From the NCBI GenBank assembly GCA_025997275.1, contig BNUJ01000076.1, positions 1-6,725 on the forward strand: a stretch of DNA of 6,725 bases. Reading direction: 5' to 3'. How positions within the stretch are numbered: position 1 is the first letter of the stretch; every line of letters begins with the position of its first letter. This DNA is from Deferribacterales bacterium (GTDB lineage Bacteria; Chrysiogenota; Deferribacteres; Deferribacterales; JAISNW01). Below the pieces are notes generated by a model that saw only the letters and a list, made by a program, of their open reading frames with translations, was not told where the DNA came from and made no database searches. Shown here piece by piece: positions 6,573 to 6,725 of this stretch. The position numbers were made by a program, and so were the translations under genes.

Positions 6573-6725
6573 ATGGACGTAATAAAAATACTTGATGTTG
6601 CAGTAAAAATAACTATTGCACTAATTACTATTGTGGAAACAATAGGCATACTTTTCTTTGGATACCTAAAGATAGCCTTTATCTTGCTTTTCTTGGGGGT
6701 TCACCTGCCTCTGCCTTTTTTATGA
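6573..6725 (+). CDS. Possible 50-residue hydrophobic small protein
   Basis: I do not recognise this ORF. It runs from ATG at 6573 to TGA at 6723-6725, the last bases of the window. The peptide begins MDVIKILDVAVKITIALITI and is almost entirely hydrophobic from residue 9 to the end, with charged residues only at Asp2, Lys5, Asp8, Lys12, Glu22, Lys33 and a His. It could span the membrane once or twice. There is no usable Shine-Dalgarno sequence: GAGG (6568-6571) is one base from the ATG. The putative promoter upstream would start the transcript at or near the ATG, consistent with leaderless translation. The opposite strand has only short open stretches here, one ending as a Lys/Arg-rich peptide with a stop at 6679-6681, which could be the end of a neighbouring phage gene. 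The ORF may not be expressed. Confidence 0.3.
   Translation: MDVIKILDVAVKITIALITIVETIGILFFGYLKIAFILLFLGVHLPLPFL

Overview
The window holds five co-directional bacterial housekeeping genes on the + strand, ending at a fragment of phage tail gene on the - strand. It comes from a bacterium of moderate GC content with frequent ATA isoleucine codons. A K+-dependent membrane pyrophosphatase, probably Na+-pumping, suggests an anaerobic or energy-limited lifestyle. I cannot name the genus from the sequence.

Layout. Positions 1-183 hold no gene I can support. They are G/T-rich on the + strand and contain one short inverted repeat. A run of 14 C (184-197) lies directly against the -35 box of a good sigma70-type promoter (TTGACT, 17 bp, TAATAT; 198-226). 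This promoter serves hppA (259-2307), a membrane-bound ion-pumping pyrophosphatase. A CNNM/CBS/CorC-type ion transporter (2320-3627) follows after 12 bp. Then come mtaB (3615-4850, ms2t6A tRNA methylthiotransferase), rsmI (4843-5706, 16S rRNA C1402 2'-O-methyltransferase) and tsaE (5710-6153, ATPase of t6A tRNA synthesis). Overlaps or gaps of a few bases indicate one transcription unit. A terminator-like hairpin with a T run (2346-2391) sits inside the first codons of the transporter gene and could set how much transcription passes from hppA into the rest.

Functionally the operon joins ion and pyrophosphate energetics with translation accuracy. TsaE helps make t6A at tRNA position 37, MtaB methylthiolates that base to ms2t6A, and RsmI modifies the ribosomal P site. 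tsaB, which often follows tsaE, is absent. After tsaE there is a good ribosome-binding site and an ATG TTG CTT that could be the first codons of a tsaB-like gene. Within a few bases the sequence becomes the antisense of a phage tape-measure gene (6226-6528, - strand), of which only about the first 97 residues remain. This is a sharp junction, caused by prophage insertion and decay, by deletion, or by a chimeric assembly.

The right end (6529-6725) carries a second TTGACT-17-TAATAT match and a 50-residue hydrophobic ORF whose ATG falls at the predicted transcription start, so it would be leaderless if real. I found no CRISPR array, tRNA, rRNA or complete mobile element, and no convincing new multi-gene system. 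The points worth a second look are regulatory (C-tract promoter, intragenic terminator) and structural (phage junction).
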